From NCBI GenBank assembly GCA_022641835.1, contig CP048721.1, positions 186,001 through 250,000 on the forward strand: a stretch of DNA of 64,000 nucleotides, given 5' to 3'. Both the position numbers and the translations under genes were made by a program. How positions within the stretch are numbered: position 1 is the first letter of the stretch; every line of letters starts with the position of its first letter. This stretch comes from Petasospora fabianii (Eukaryota > Ascomycota > Saccharomycetes > Phaffomycetales > Wickerhamomycetaceae). A model generated the notes under the pieces. That model was not told the DNA's origin. It made no database searches and saw only the letters and a program-made list of their open reading frames with translations. This document shows, in pieces, positions 9,840 through 18,983 of the stretch.

Positions 9840-10391
9840 TCAGTAGTCACTCCTTGTTAGCCAGTCCATCCCGACGTCAATGTTCCTCCCTGTGACGGCA
9901 CTACAGGGGAGAATCTTCCACTTTTCACCTTCTGCCCCATAAGCATCAAGCTCTAGATCCGTCACCACTTTCCTTTGAGTAGCCTCTACCACACTGTCCT
10001 CCACTAAGTCCACTTTATTCAGCAAAAGCAGTAACTTGACACCGTTAACACGTTCATTTCTAAGCACTTTGTCGAGTTCCCTGAACACCTCCGACAACCT
10101 TTCGAGTTGTGCAACGTCCACAACCCACACAAGCGCATCCAATTGGTCAAAATAGTTAAACCAAAATGCCCTGAGTGTTTGCTGTCCACCAACATCCCAG
10201 AAATTAACATTAGTGCCATTATGCTCAACGGAGGAGATTTCAAACCCCATCGTTGGGGCTAGATGCTCACTGGACTTACCCAGAACGCGTCGCACAATAG
10301 TCGACTTACCAGCATTATCAAGCCCAAGGATAAGCACTCGTTTCTCTCGGTCCTTAAGCTTTTGCTTCCGTATTATAGTCAAAAGACCCAT
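9840..10391 (-). CDS. CIN4: ARL2-type small GTPase (Cin4 homologue)
   Basis: A 183-residue ARF-like GTPase. The N-terminus MGLLTIIRKQKLKDREKR is the ARL2 signature. Arl2/Cin4 acts with tubulin cofactors in beta-tubulin folding and microtubule stability. Seen are the P-loop GLDNAGKST (residues 23-31), switch I APTMGFEI, switch II WDVGGQQTLR, NKVD for guanine recognition and a CSAVTG motif. It has Ser in place of the common Thr in the P-loop (GKS). The gene lies back to back with PSO2, 170 bases between the two starts, and convergent with ERV1. ARL2 is favoured over ARF1 or ARL3 by the N-terminal motif and by the PTMGFEI segment. Confidence 0.88.
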   Translation of the reverse strand: MGLLTIIRKQKLKDREKRVLILGLDNAGKSTIVRRVLGKSSEHLAPTMGFEISSVEHNGTNVNFWDVGGQQTLRAFWFNYFDQLDALVWVVDVAQLERLSEVFRELDKVLRNERVNGVKLLLLLNKVDLVEDSVVEATQRKVVTDLELDAYGAEGEKWKILPCSAVTGRNIDVGMDWLTRSDY

Positions 10392-10561
10392 CTTCTAGTG
10401 ATTGTGTGCAACTAAAAGAGATAAATATAAAGAGATCAAGAGATGAGAGATGAAGATCAAAACAACGCGAAATCTTAACTGCTCCCCGCAATCTCGCCTT
10501 CAACTCCATCATTATCAACATATACTGTGTGCACCCTCTGCAACCACAGGTAATGAGTTAG

Positions 10562-10703
10562 ATGGTGGATATTCTTGATTTGTTCAAACGCAGGAAGATA
10601 GAGACAACGAGGCAGGCCCCATGTACGCTTGAGAACGATATTGTGGACCTCACCAGTGATACCGATGAGGAGATTACAGTGCAAGTGGCAAATGCAGAAG
10701 AAG

Positions 10704-10748
<45 letters not shown>

Positions 10749-12151
10749 TCCATCCCAAACCAGATATCATAGAGATCGAGACGGAGATCGATACTGAGAC
10801 AGTATGCTGTCCCGTATGTCTTGTGGACATTTCTAAGCTTAACCTCGAGTTTCGAGAGTCCCATGTCGAGTTGTGTCTGCTCCAACCATCAGAGTCCAGC
10901 TACGTTTACCAGTCTTCTATTTCACCAAAGAAGACAAAGTCGACACAGACCAAGGAGGAAAAACCTAAGAAGCCTAAACGTCCGAAGAAACCACTACCGG
11001 ATTTTAAGATCATAACGCTTGAACCACACAAAGTCATCGTTGATGGCTTCTGTTATGCTGATGGGCCCTCAGACAAGTACTTTCTCTCACACTTCCACTC
11101 TGACCATTATGGAGGTCTAACAAAGAACTGGTCACAAGGGACCATATATTGCTCAAAGATAACAGCAGATCTTGCTCGAAAGATGTTCAACATGCCCGAG
11201 GAAAGATTTGTTGTTATCCCATTAAACGTCAGAACCCCCATCACAGATGACTTCCACGTTACACTCTACGAGGCAAACCATTGTCCCGGTGCTGTGATTT
11301 TCTTATTCGAAACACCTTTGAAGAAAGTATTACACACAGGTGACTTCAGAGTAAGCAAGGCCATCATCAATCAATTTAAAGACATCTATATCGATGAGAT
11401 CTATCTTGATACAACATATCTCAACCCACAATACTCCTTCTATGACCAACGGCTCGTGATAGACTCAACAGTGAATTTCATCAAAGATATAGTAATCAAT
11501 ACAAAGCAACCAAAGGGGATCTTGGACTTTGTCACTGGTGGATCAGGTGGATATGTTATTCTTGTGGGCAGTTACAGCATCGGTAAGGAAAAGATTTATC
11601 TTGACATTGCCCGTGCACTCAACACAAAGATCTTTGTTACTGCCAGGAGATATGAAACGCTAAAGTTATCAGGTATGGATATGTCATTGTTTGAAAAGGA
11701 TAAAGAGGAAGGATGTGCCGTATACGTTGTCAATTTTAACATGCTTTCGGATAAAGCTTGGTTAAAGAGGTTTGCCAAGAGGCATATCATCAAGGTGAGA
11801 CCGACTGGGTGGTCATTCACAAGAATGAAGAAGATTGTCAGTGCTGATGGCGATTATGATGATGACCAGGGAGATTACTACATGAATACCGTGGCCAAGG
11901 TACTTTCAAGGACAATGAAAAGAGAAAACTTTGAAGATCAGTTGAAATCACAATGGGAGAGAGGTAATATCTTAGCTGTTCCATACTCTGAGCATTCGAG
12001 TTTTAAGGAACTGACTATGTTCTCCTCCATCTTGAAATGGGGTAAGATAATACCAACAGTTAGTGTCGAGAATCAGGAATTCCCTAAATGGTTTGAGGCT
12101 TGGGAAAAAACCGATGTGTCGTTTGATGTGGTGGATCAACATTATCACTGA
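10562..12151 (+). CDS. PSO2: DNA interstrand crosslink repair nuclease (Pso2/Snm1)
   Basis: A 529-residue beta-CASP metallo-beta-lactamase nuclease that acts as a 5' exonuclease in repair of DNA interstrand crosslinks. An N-terminal region with a UBZ-like zinc finger (CPVCLVDIS then H and C, about residues 82-108) is followed by the nuclease domain. The HxHxDH motif FHSDHYGG lies near residue 180, then YEANHCPGA and LHTGDFR. A conserved C-terminal AVPYSEHSSFKEL supplies the last metal ligand. The start at 10562 directly follows an in-frame TAG, so it is the first possible Met. A tract of 14 pure CAG codons lies between the N-terminus and the zinc finger. Confidence 0.93.
10706..10747 (+). repeat. 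(CAG)14 trinucleotide repeat inside PSO2
   Basis: Fourteen uninterrupted CAG units in frame, coding for polyglutamine between an acidic stretch and the zinc-finger region. Uninterrupted CAG is the type most prone to length change by slippage, so copy number is likely to vary between strains. Confidence 0.95.
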
Positions 12152-12404
12152 CACATGGACATCTACAATGGAACGATCATGCAGCATACTATCTTCTTCA
12201 TTTGTGTTCACAAGTAGTTGAGAAGCTGCCCAAATAAAAGGGTTCTTCGAAAGTCGATATTGTGCACTCATAATGTACAGAAAGTAAGATAACAAAACAA
12301 TTAGAAGAAGTGAAAAGTTCACAAAGTATGTCAGAGCACAAAACCCAAGCGGTGGAAATAAAAACAAGACAATTAGATAAGACAAATTTACAGAGTAAAA
12401 GTAT

Positions 12405-14105
12405 TCAATCCATAGGAATACGTCTATCCTCACCATTACCACTCTCTCTTCTCCTGATCATCAAATCCTTAGCTTCATCAGGGGAGAATTTTTTCAACAA
12501 CTTGGAATAAAACAGCCCACAAGCATTGCAAAGCGATCTTGAACCATATGGACCACGTCTCCATTCTGGGGTATCTTCATTCCCACACTGTTGACAAGAA
12601 TGCTGAGATGGTTTGACACTCAAGTCCTCATTGAAGTCACCACCGGGGGCACCCGATGAATCACCACCAACGACAGGGGTAGGTGGCTTTACCAGCATTG
12701 ATACATTTTCCTTCTTCTTTGAAGAAGCATGACTGATGGATTTTCTCTTCTTGTGCACCTTGTGTGATACCTGTGAGGAGCTCTCATCCGTGCGTCGTCT
12801 TCTTACAGCACCAACGCTATCTCTTCTTTGATGCGAAGAGTCACCAGCCTCTTGAGAGCTCTGTGCTGAGAAAGCAGCAGCAGCCATGATTGGATTAGCA
12901 GAAATTGAAGCCGGTGGGCCCATTCCATGGGCCTCACGGTATGATACCCATGCCTCGAAATGGGCACGCATCTCATCTAACCACGACATCATATCAGTGA
13001 GTGCATTGAAAGGTATGTTTGCGACAACGTGTTTAAAATGTTCAATATCAATGTCCTTGATCAAATTGTTGTTTGAATCAACATATTCAAAGAGAAGTGG
13101 GAGCCTTGTGGAACCTGGATTGTGCTGGTCATTATGGATCTGAGTTATGAAGTCAACGTGGAGATCATGCATCACTCGAGAAAAGGAAGAATATCTATCA
13201 AGACAGTTCTCCATTCCCTTGAGCAGTGAAGTGAGGTCAGCACTGCTTGAGGCAATTACCGCAAGTGTTGATAACGAAGTTTGCGAGTCATAAGAGTCCT
13301 GTTTGGCATGATGGGAAGGATATGGTGGGAACTGGAGTGAGTGACGACGGCCCATGTGCTGTGGTGCTGGCTGGAATTCAGCATTTGGTGGGAACTCAGC
13401 TGAAGTGGCAATGTAGTTTCTCTCCACTGCTGGTACAGGTCCAGCAGAAGCTGATCCTGCGAGACCTGTGGGTGTTTGTCTAAATGTGCCAGTGTGAAAA
13501 GGAGCACCCAGCTGCTGTGGGATCAACGGAGGATAGGCATTAGCTGGTGAGGAAGGGAACCGATATGTCGGGTTTGGGCCAGGTGTCGGTGCTGCAGAAT
13601 GACCAGTTGACACGTTGGGTGTATGTGTGAGGGGTTGCTGCTGTCTTGGATGGAAACCAGCCACTGGAGATGGGTGGATCACCTGCTGTGGTGGGTCACG
13701 GGACACTGGTGTCACCAGCTGCTGTGGAGCATGAAGCGGGCGTGGTTGCTGTGGCTGCACAACGTGTGGTCTGGAACCATGGGAAATAACACGAACTGGA
13801 GGACCCTGAGGGATTGACTGGTCTAAAGTCAGTGTGTTTTCAAAAGTTCTTGTGAGGTCATTGAAGGAAGGAAGTCTTTGGTGTTGGTTAGTGTCTGTGG
13901 TGGTGTCGACGTGAAGCCGTCTTGATGCTACCATGTTTTGATCTCTTTGAAGCGAATTATCCTGCTTAGCTGAACTGTAACCGTATTTCCTGTGTTGTGA
14001 TTCCCCAAGTTGATGTGGAGTGACTAAATGGTGACGAGTATACTGATTGCGCTCCTGCTGATTTCGGGTACCAGAAACACCTTCAGCCTGGACCCGTTTC
14101 CGCAT
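12405..14105 (-). CDS. GATA-type zinc-finger transcription factor (Gat2/Brg1/Ecm23-like)
   Basis: A 566-residue protein with a single C-terminal GATA finger at about residues 502-530: CQQC, an 18-residue loop, then CNAC followed by GLFYSKLLKKF. The 18-residue loop is the fungal type IVb class, found in S. cerevisiae Gat2, Ecm23 and Srd1 and in C. albicans Brg1, not the 17-residue class of Gln3/Gat1. The N-terminal half is low-complexity and rich in Pro, Gln and His. A predicted helical segment (about 295-405) holds LPLLFEYVDSNNN and a WLDEMRAHFEAW stretch. A basic KVHKKRKS patch before the finger may be a nuclear signal. An in-frame TGA lies two codons before the start at 14105. The very long upstream region fits a developmentally controlled regulator. 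Orthology to one named factor is uncertain. Confidence 0.82.
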   Translation of the reverse strand: MRKRVQAEGVSGTRNQQERNQYTRHHLVTPHQLGESQHRKYGYSSAKQDNSLQRDQNMVASRRLHVDTTTDTNQHQRLPSFNDLTRTFENTLTLDQSIPQGPPVRVISHGSRPHVVQPQQPRPLHAPQQLVTPVSRDPPQQVIHPSPVAGFHPRQQQPLTHTPNVSTGHSAAPTPGPNPTYRFPSSPANAYPPLIPQQLGAPFHTGTFRQTPTGLAGSASAGPVPAVERNYIATSAEFPPNAEFQPAPQHMGRRHSLQFPPYPSHHAKQDSYDSQTSLSTLAVIASSSADLTSLLKGMENCLDRYSSFSRVMHDLHVDFITQIHNDQHNPGSTRLPLLFEYVDSNNNLIKDIDIEHFKHVVANIPFNALTDMMSWLDEMRAHFEAWVSYREAHGMGPPASISANPIMAAAAFSAQSSQEAGDSSHQRRDSVGAVRRRRTDESSSQVSHKVHKKRKSISHASSKKKENVSMLVKPPTPVVGGDSSGAPGGDFNEDLSVKPSQHSCQQCGNEDTPEWRRGPYGSRSLCNACGLFYSKLLKKFSPDEAKDLMIRRRESGNGEDRRIPMD

Positions 14106-16725
14106 GCCTCAACGTACTCTATCCACCGAAAGAGACTCTCAAAACCAAACTTCTCACCGTGGATATGCATCTGAAGACGTTCAAGATGTCTTGTGGGCGA
14201 GATCAACTGGATTTCCCGTTTCGGAAGAGTGGGAGGTGGGGGAATAAGCTGTCAATCTCGGCAAGACACGGTCGGGGACACCCAGACGCACTGTACAGAA
14301 TAGCAAGCATACTTTTAGATTGTAGAGTGCCATGGCAACAGGTGACAAACCGACAAGGAACAATGACCACTATAGGAGATCCACTGTAGCCTTGCTGTAG
14401 TTGTGGGGCCGACTGTGGGCGGGCGCTATATCCGGGGGACAACAAGGCGAGGATTAAGAGATCAAACATGGGACAATACAATAAAATGAAACTTACTTGA
14501 TATTCTTCGGCTTCTCACTTGACATCTTCTTAGTGACGATGGATGGGAGAGCTGGACAGATGGTGGCTGCGTCGACCATTTGTGCTGTCTCTGAAGCGAG
14601 TTCCGATGGGCGTGTCATAGATCACCTAGTGGGAACTCGCAATGGAGGAGGAGGAGAGATGTGGGAGCATATGAGATGATATACGTCGATCAACCAGAGG
14701 GAAAAAAGCTGTAGATGAGAAGTTTGGCTAACAGGTTTTTACCAGTGACCCGGAGATCTTTGGACGGTTGATGAGCGCAAACAAGCTTCTCGACCGCCCT
14801 CCCGATGATGAGTGGTTACGGTTGATCAGGCTTCTCGTAAGACGATAAGGCTTTGATTCGTCTCTCTAACCACCAAAGTCAGATAAACTTAGTACAGTAC
14901 CAGCAGACGTTGTCTCACATATCGGTAGGTTTACGATATATGACAAGAAAGCTGAGGGATGGGGCCCAGTCTTGACCCCGGACTCCAGTGAAGAGTGTAC
15001 TGGGATGGAGGCATAGCGATCTAGTGCTATTGTAGCTGACTGCGGCAGGCATTTGTGAAATCAAGTGCAATCAAAACTCCTCACAGGCTACTTTAGGTCA
15101 TGGAATTGAAGTTAACTGTCTTTGGGGATGGAAGTTGCATCCATAGATCAGCACCTGGCAACAGATTACCACGGCCTTGCAGGGCAACAGAACACCGACA
15201 CATGGTAACAAAAGACGCATTGATATATCGCCACAGAGAAGCAGTCTGAAAGCACTACAACCAACAGCACTTGGACAAACCTTGATGAGTCCGTGGAGAT
15301 GGCTAGAGTTTACCCAATGGGGGAGAAACCATGATTTCGTTGCATCACCATTTTGATACATCTGAAACTCTGAAGCTTATTCGCCCACTGATTTTGCAGT
15401 GCCACCTGAGGGATACTGGAAAGCCTTATTCGCTAGTATGAATCTAGTAGACGTTGATCTCTTTACCTGTAGGAATCCAGTGACACATTTGATATAGTGG
15501 CGAGAGAACATGTATGTAGTGAAGCAACACCAAATAATAGCGGCCATAGAGAAGCGTGAGCACTTGGAACCGATCGCATTCGAAGAGAAGATCAGTAGTA
15601 TAAGGTTCGAATTGGGACGGCACATCAGCAATTTGCTGCAGTGTTTGAGACAACATGGCTGGGAAGTTGGTAAATCCTAAGGAGATGATAAATACATCTA
15701 CTGTTTTCCAGTTGGCCAGCAGCTCAAGAGAAGAACGGCAACTTTGAGAGCAAACTGGCCCCAGAACAATACATGAATTAAGCACTTCGTAGAAACTCTC
15801 CACTGACAAGAAATAGAGTGCCCCGATGGTTTAGGCTTAGGGTGGTTTAACTTGCGTATTAATGACCCAGAGATTGATCTGCTTCTGCACGGGGGATCAT
15901 GTATCTGAGGAGGACAAACCTAAACTTTGAGACATTAACACTCTATGTCACAGTAACTTCACTAATGGCCAACTTTTGTCAATCACTACTGTATATCTGA
16001 GATGGATACCACTCAGACTACACTACACAAGAAAAAGGTTTGAGGGAGACACCATGCATTCAGGCAGGCAAGATATCCCCACAACGGCAGGTTCTCGAAC
16101 CAAAAGGAAACAAGGAACGAAACCATCCAACCCATAACGTCCAGAAATGCTGCGACTAGGAAGGACTGCACAGCGAAGTGGGAAGTTTTGCTCTAGGCAC
16201 CGCTTTGAATCATCAAACCACGGAGGAAAAGGTTTGAGGATCTTCGAAGGTGCCAAACAAGATTATATACAATCGGCAATGAGTAGATTGGTAACCATAT
16301 GCTTCCACTCCAGACGATGACTGAGATACGGGGTAGTCATCGTGTGAACAGAGCACTCTCTGTGGGAACACCAACTGAAATCCGAGAGGATCAGAGTTAG
16401 CCGTCAATCAATGGCTTAGTTGTTGGCAAGCCACGGTTAGACACAGACATTATCCACCCATCCTTCCATTCACCACACTCAATACATCATTAATCTCCCT
16501 TCTGAACTCGTCGTCCAACTCGAAAAGTTTTTTTATTCCCTCTCAATAAATTCTCAAGACTTTATACATATTGGTGTCCGGGTTTATCGCGAATGGGGAA
16601 CTTTCGCGAAAATTAGGGCGCGCGAGATCAAAAGTGGGCAGTGGCCTTTATCTTAGTAAGGGGGAATTAAATAGATCTTGTGTAGTCAGGATAATTCGGT
16701 CCAAGTTAACTTGTTATCCATCACA
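14106..16725. promoter_or_regulatory. 2.6-kb gene-poor region between the GATA factor and VRP1
   Basis: This is by far the longest gap in the window. Open frames here (for example 15444-15809 and 15098-15361, both minus strand) are short, Cys-rich, overlap in different frames and resemble no family I know. The likely content is a long promoter and leader for the GATA gene, plus the VRP1 promoter at the right end, where ATCGCGAA (16586-16593) and TTCGCGAA (16603-16610) lie 116-140 bases before the VRP1 start. A non-coding RNA or an eroded gene cannot be excluded. Confidence 0.4.
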
Positions 16726-18867
16726 ATGGGTGCTCCTCCACCTCCACCGCCTCCACCTCCATCAATGCCCGCGGCTCCGCCGGCTGCTGCCATGGGTCGT
16801 GACGCTCTCCTCGGTGATATCAGAAAGGGTATGAAACTCAAGAAGGCCGAAACCAACGACCGTTCAGCTCCACTAGTCACTGGATCAGTATCATCGACTC
16901 CAGCCGCCCCAATGGGTGGTGCTCCTCCTATTCCGAGCTTCCGTCCAAACAGTTCGGCTCCCTCCGCACCAGCTGTGCCTTCTGCTCCATCTGGTGGTGT
17001 TCAGAACCTGAACGATCTCTTTGCTGGAGGTATGCCTACACTCAAGCATCGTGGTGGCCCTTCGGCACCTACGGCACCTTCAGTGCCTTCCTCATCTGCT
17101 CCAAGCATTCCAAAGATGCCATCTTCAAGACCGACCAAGTCGTCTACTTCTTCAACACCTTCTGGTGCTCCGCCTCCACCTCCAACAGGGGCCCCACCTA
17201 TCCCATCAATGAGTGCACCTCCGGTCCCACCGGCCAACACACTAAAAGTTCCACCATCAATCCCAGGAAAGAGTTCACATGTTAGAAAGTTGTCATCATC
17301 TTCTATAAATTCTACAAACTCTGTATCCAGTGGGAAGAGTGATTCCGGTCCACCTCCTATTCCAGGTGCTCCACCGCCATTGCCATCTGGATCAGCTCCA
17401 GGTATCCCAACTATTCCATCATCAAGACCACAACGGAAACCTTCAACAACTTCAAGTATACCAGCTGCACCACCGCTGCCAACATCGTCAGCACCTCCTC
17501 CACCTCCACTACCAACATCATCAGCACCGCCTCCACCTCCACTTCCATCATCGAGTGCTCCCCCACCTCCACCATTGCCTACATCATCTGCTCCCCCTCC
17601 ACCTCCATTGCCGACATCATCTGCTCCTCCACCTCCTCCACTACCAACATCAAATGCTCCACCTGCACCTCCACTGCCAACATCGTCTGCACCTCCACCT
17701 CCACCACTTCCATCATCGGGCGCACCAGCTACTCCTCCACCTCCACCGATGCCGTCCATGAGTGCACCACCTGCTTCCAAGCCAACAGCGGCCAAGTCAC
17801 CAGCTCCTCCAGCAGGTGGTCTTGCATTTCTTGCAGATATCCAAAAGAAGAGAAACGACACGTATGTCGTTGATTCGGTTCCAGCAAACTTCTCTGCCGC
17901 TGACCAAGCACCAGATGTCACAGATAAGGCTCCAACATCAACACCATCAGCCCCATCAGCACCAACTCCACCGGCACCAACGGGTAACCCATTGGCTGAT
18001 GCTCTCAGTGCAAGATTTGCCAACAAAAAGCCCGCTGCCTCTCCGGTAGCACCACCAGTTCCTTCACTATCAACACCAAAGGTTGCATCATCACCATCTT
18101 CACCAGCTCCAGCTCCACCCCCTTTGCCAAGCTCGAGTGCCCCACCACCACCTCCACCACCATCACTTCCATCGACGAGTGCACCACCACCACCATCAAA
18201 TGCACCATCAGCAACACCAGTTGCCGGTGGTCTTCCATTCTTAGCCGAGATCAACAAAAAGAGAGACGACAGTTTTGTTGTTGAGGACTCTACTGATAAC
18301 TCAGCCCCAGCATCCTCTGCACCACCTGTTCCAAGTAATCCAGCTCCTCCAAGAGCACCAGCTCCTCCATCAATGTCTACACCACCACCGCCAACTCCAT
18401 CAATCCCAACACCACCCGCAAATCCACCTTCTCTCCCATCAACATCTGCTCCATCTGCCCCATCTGCCCCATCTGCTCCACCACCCCCACCAATGTCAAA
18501 TGCCCCATCACTCCCACCATCATCACCATCATCACCAGCGCCAACAAAATCTGCACCACCGCCTCCACCATCGTCATCCTCAAACAACTTTAAACAACGT
18601 CTTTTCGGCCGCGGTGGCTCATCCACAGATAATGGCTCCCTCCCACAGCCTGGCTCTTACTCATCAGCACCAAAGATTGACGCTTCTTCGTACACAATCA
18701 CCTCAGGGTCCGGGGCTAGTGGTGCTAAGATTACCATTGATGATTCAAGATTTGCATTTGTTAATAAGGGTGATCTTCCAAAACCAAGAGCATTCGTCGG
18801 GAAACAAAAATTGTATCCTAGTGGTAGAGGATCTAGTGTCCCGCTCAACTTGTCGTTATTCAGCTGA
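16726..18867 (+). CDS. VRP1: Verprolin, WASP-interacting protein
   Basis: A 713-residue, extremely Pro-rich protein, the yeast WIP homologue, which ties Las17/WASP to actin at endocytic patches. The start at 16726 gives MGAPPPPPPPPP; codons upstream in frame have no ATG. A WH2 actin-binding motif (LLGDIRKGMKLKK) lies at about 27-39 and a second WH2-like motif (NLNDLFAGGMPTLKHRGG) at about 90-107. Many APPPPPLP(T/S)S repeats suit SH3 and profilin binding. Two copies of a GGL(A/P)FLA(D/E)I-KKR motif (near 365 and 505) are spaced between Pro tracts. The C-terminal WASP-binding segment has RFAFVNKGDLPKPR and YPSGRGSSVPLNLSLF. The motif order matches Vrp1. Confidence 0.95.
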   Translation: MGAPPPPPPPPPSMPAAPPAAAMGRDALLGDIRKGMKLKKAETNDRSAPLVTGSVSSTPAAPMGGAPPIPSFRPNSSAPSAPAVPSAPSGGVQNLNDLFAGGMPTLKHRGGPSAPTAPSVPSSSAPSIPKMPSSRPTKSSTSSTPSGAPPPPPTGAPPIPSMSAPPVPPANTLKVPPSIPGKSSHVRKLSSSSINSTNSVSSGKSDSGPPPIPGAPPPLPSGSAPGIPTIPSSRPQRKPSTTSSIPAAPPLPTSSAPPPPPLPTSSAPPPPPLPSSSAPPPPPLPTSSAPPPPPLPTSSAPPPPPLPTSNAPPAPPLPTSSAPPPPPLPSSGAPATPPPPPMPSMSAPPASKPTAAKSPAPPAGGLAFLADIQKKRNDTYVVDSVPANFSAADQAPDVTDKAPTSTPSAPSAPTPPAPTGNPLADALSARFANKKPAASPVAPPVPSLSTPKVASSPSSPAPAPPPLPSSSAPPPPPPPSLPSTSAPPPPSNAPSATPVAGGLPFLAEINKKRDDSFVVEDSTDNSAPASSAPPVPSNPAPPRAPAPPSMSTPPPPTPSIPTPPANPPSLPSTSAPSAPSAPSAPPPPPMSNAPSLPPSSPSSPAPTKSAPPPPPSSSSNNFKQRLFGRGGSSTDNGSLPQPGSYSSAPKIDASSYTITSGSGASGAKITIDDSRFAFVNKGDLPKPRAFVGKQKLYPSGRGSSVPLNLSLFS

Positions 18868-18983
18868 CTATTTGCTACGATGAGATTGGAATACTTATAG
18901 GATGTCTATTGAATTACATGAGTTATGTCAAGACTTTATTTTGTTTGATTCTTTTTTGAGTACACCAGTAGAATTGGCTCTTC

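Noticed and set aside
11972-12442. 156-codon hydrophobic minus-strand frame
   Set aside because: Overlaps the 3' ends of PSO2 and the GATA gene; hydrophobicity comes from AT-rich flank.
15098-15809. Overlapping minus-strand frames in the 2.6-kb gap as a gene
   Set aside because: Different frames, Cys-rich, no motif, no intron signals linking them.
17001-18626. 541-codon Gly-rich minus-strand frame
   Set aside because: Mirror of the Pro-rich VRP1 coding sequence; Pro codons read as Gly on the other strand.
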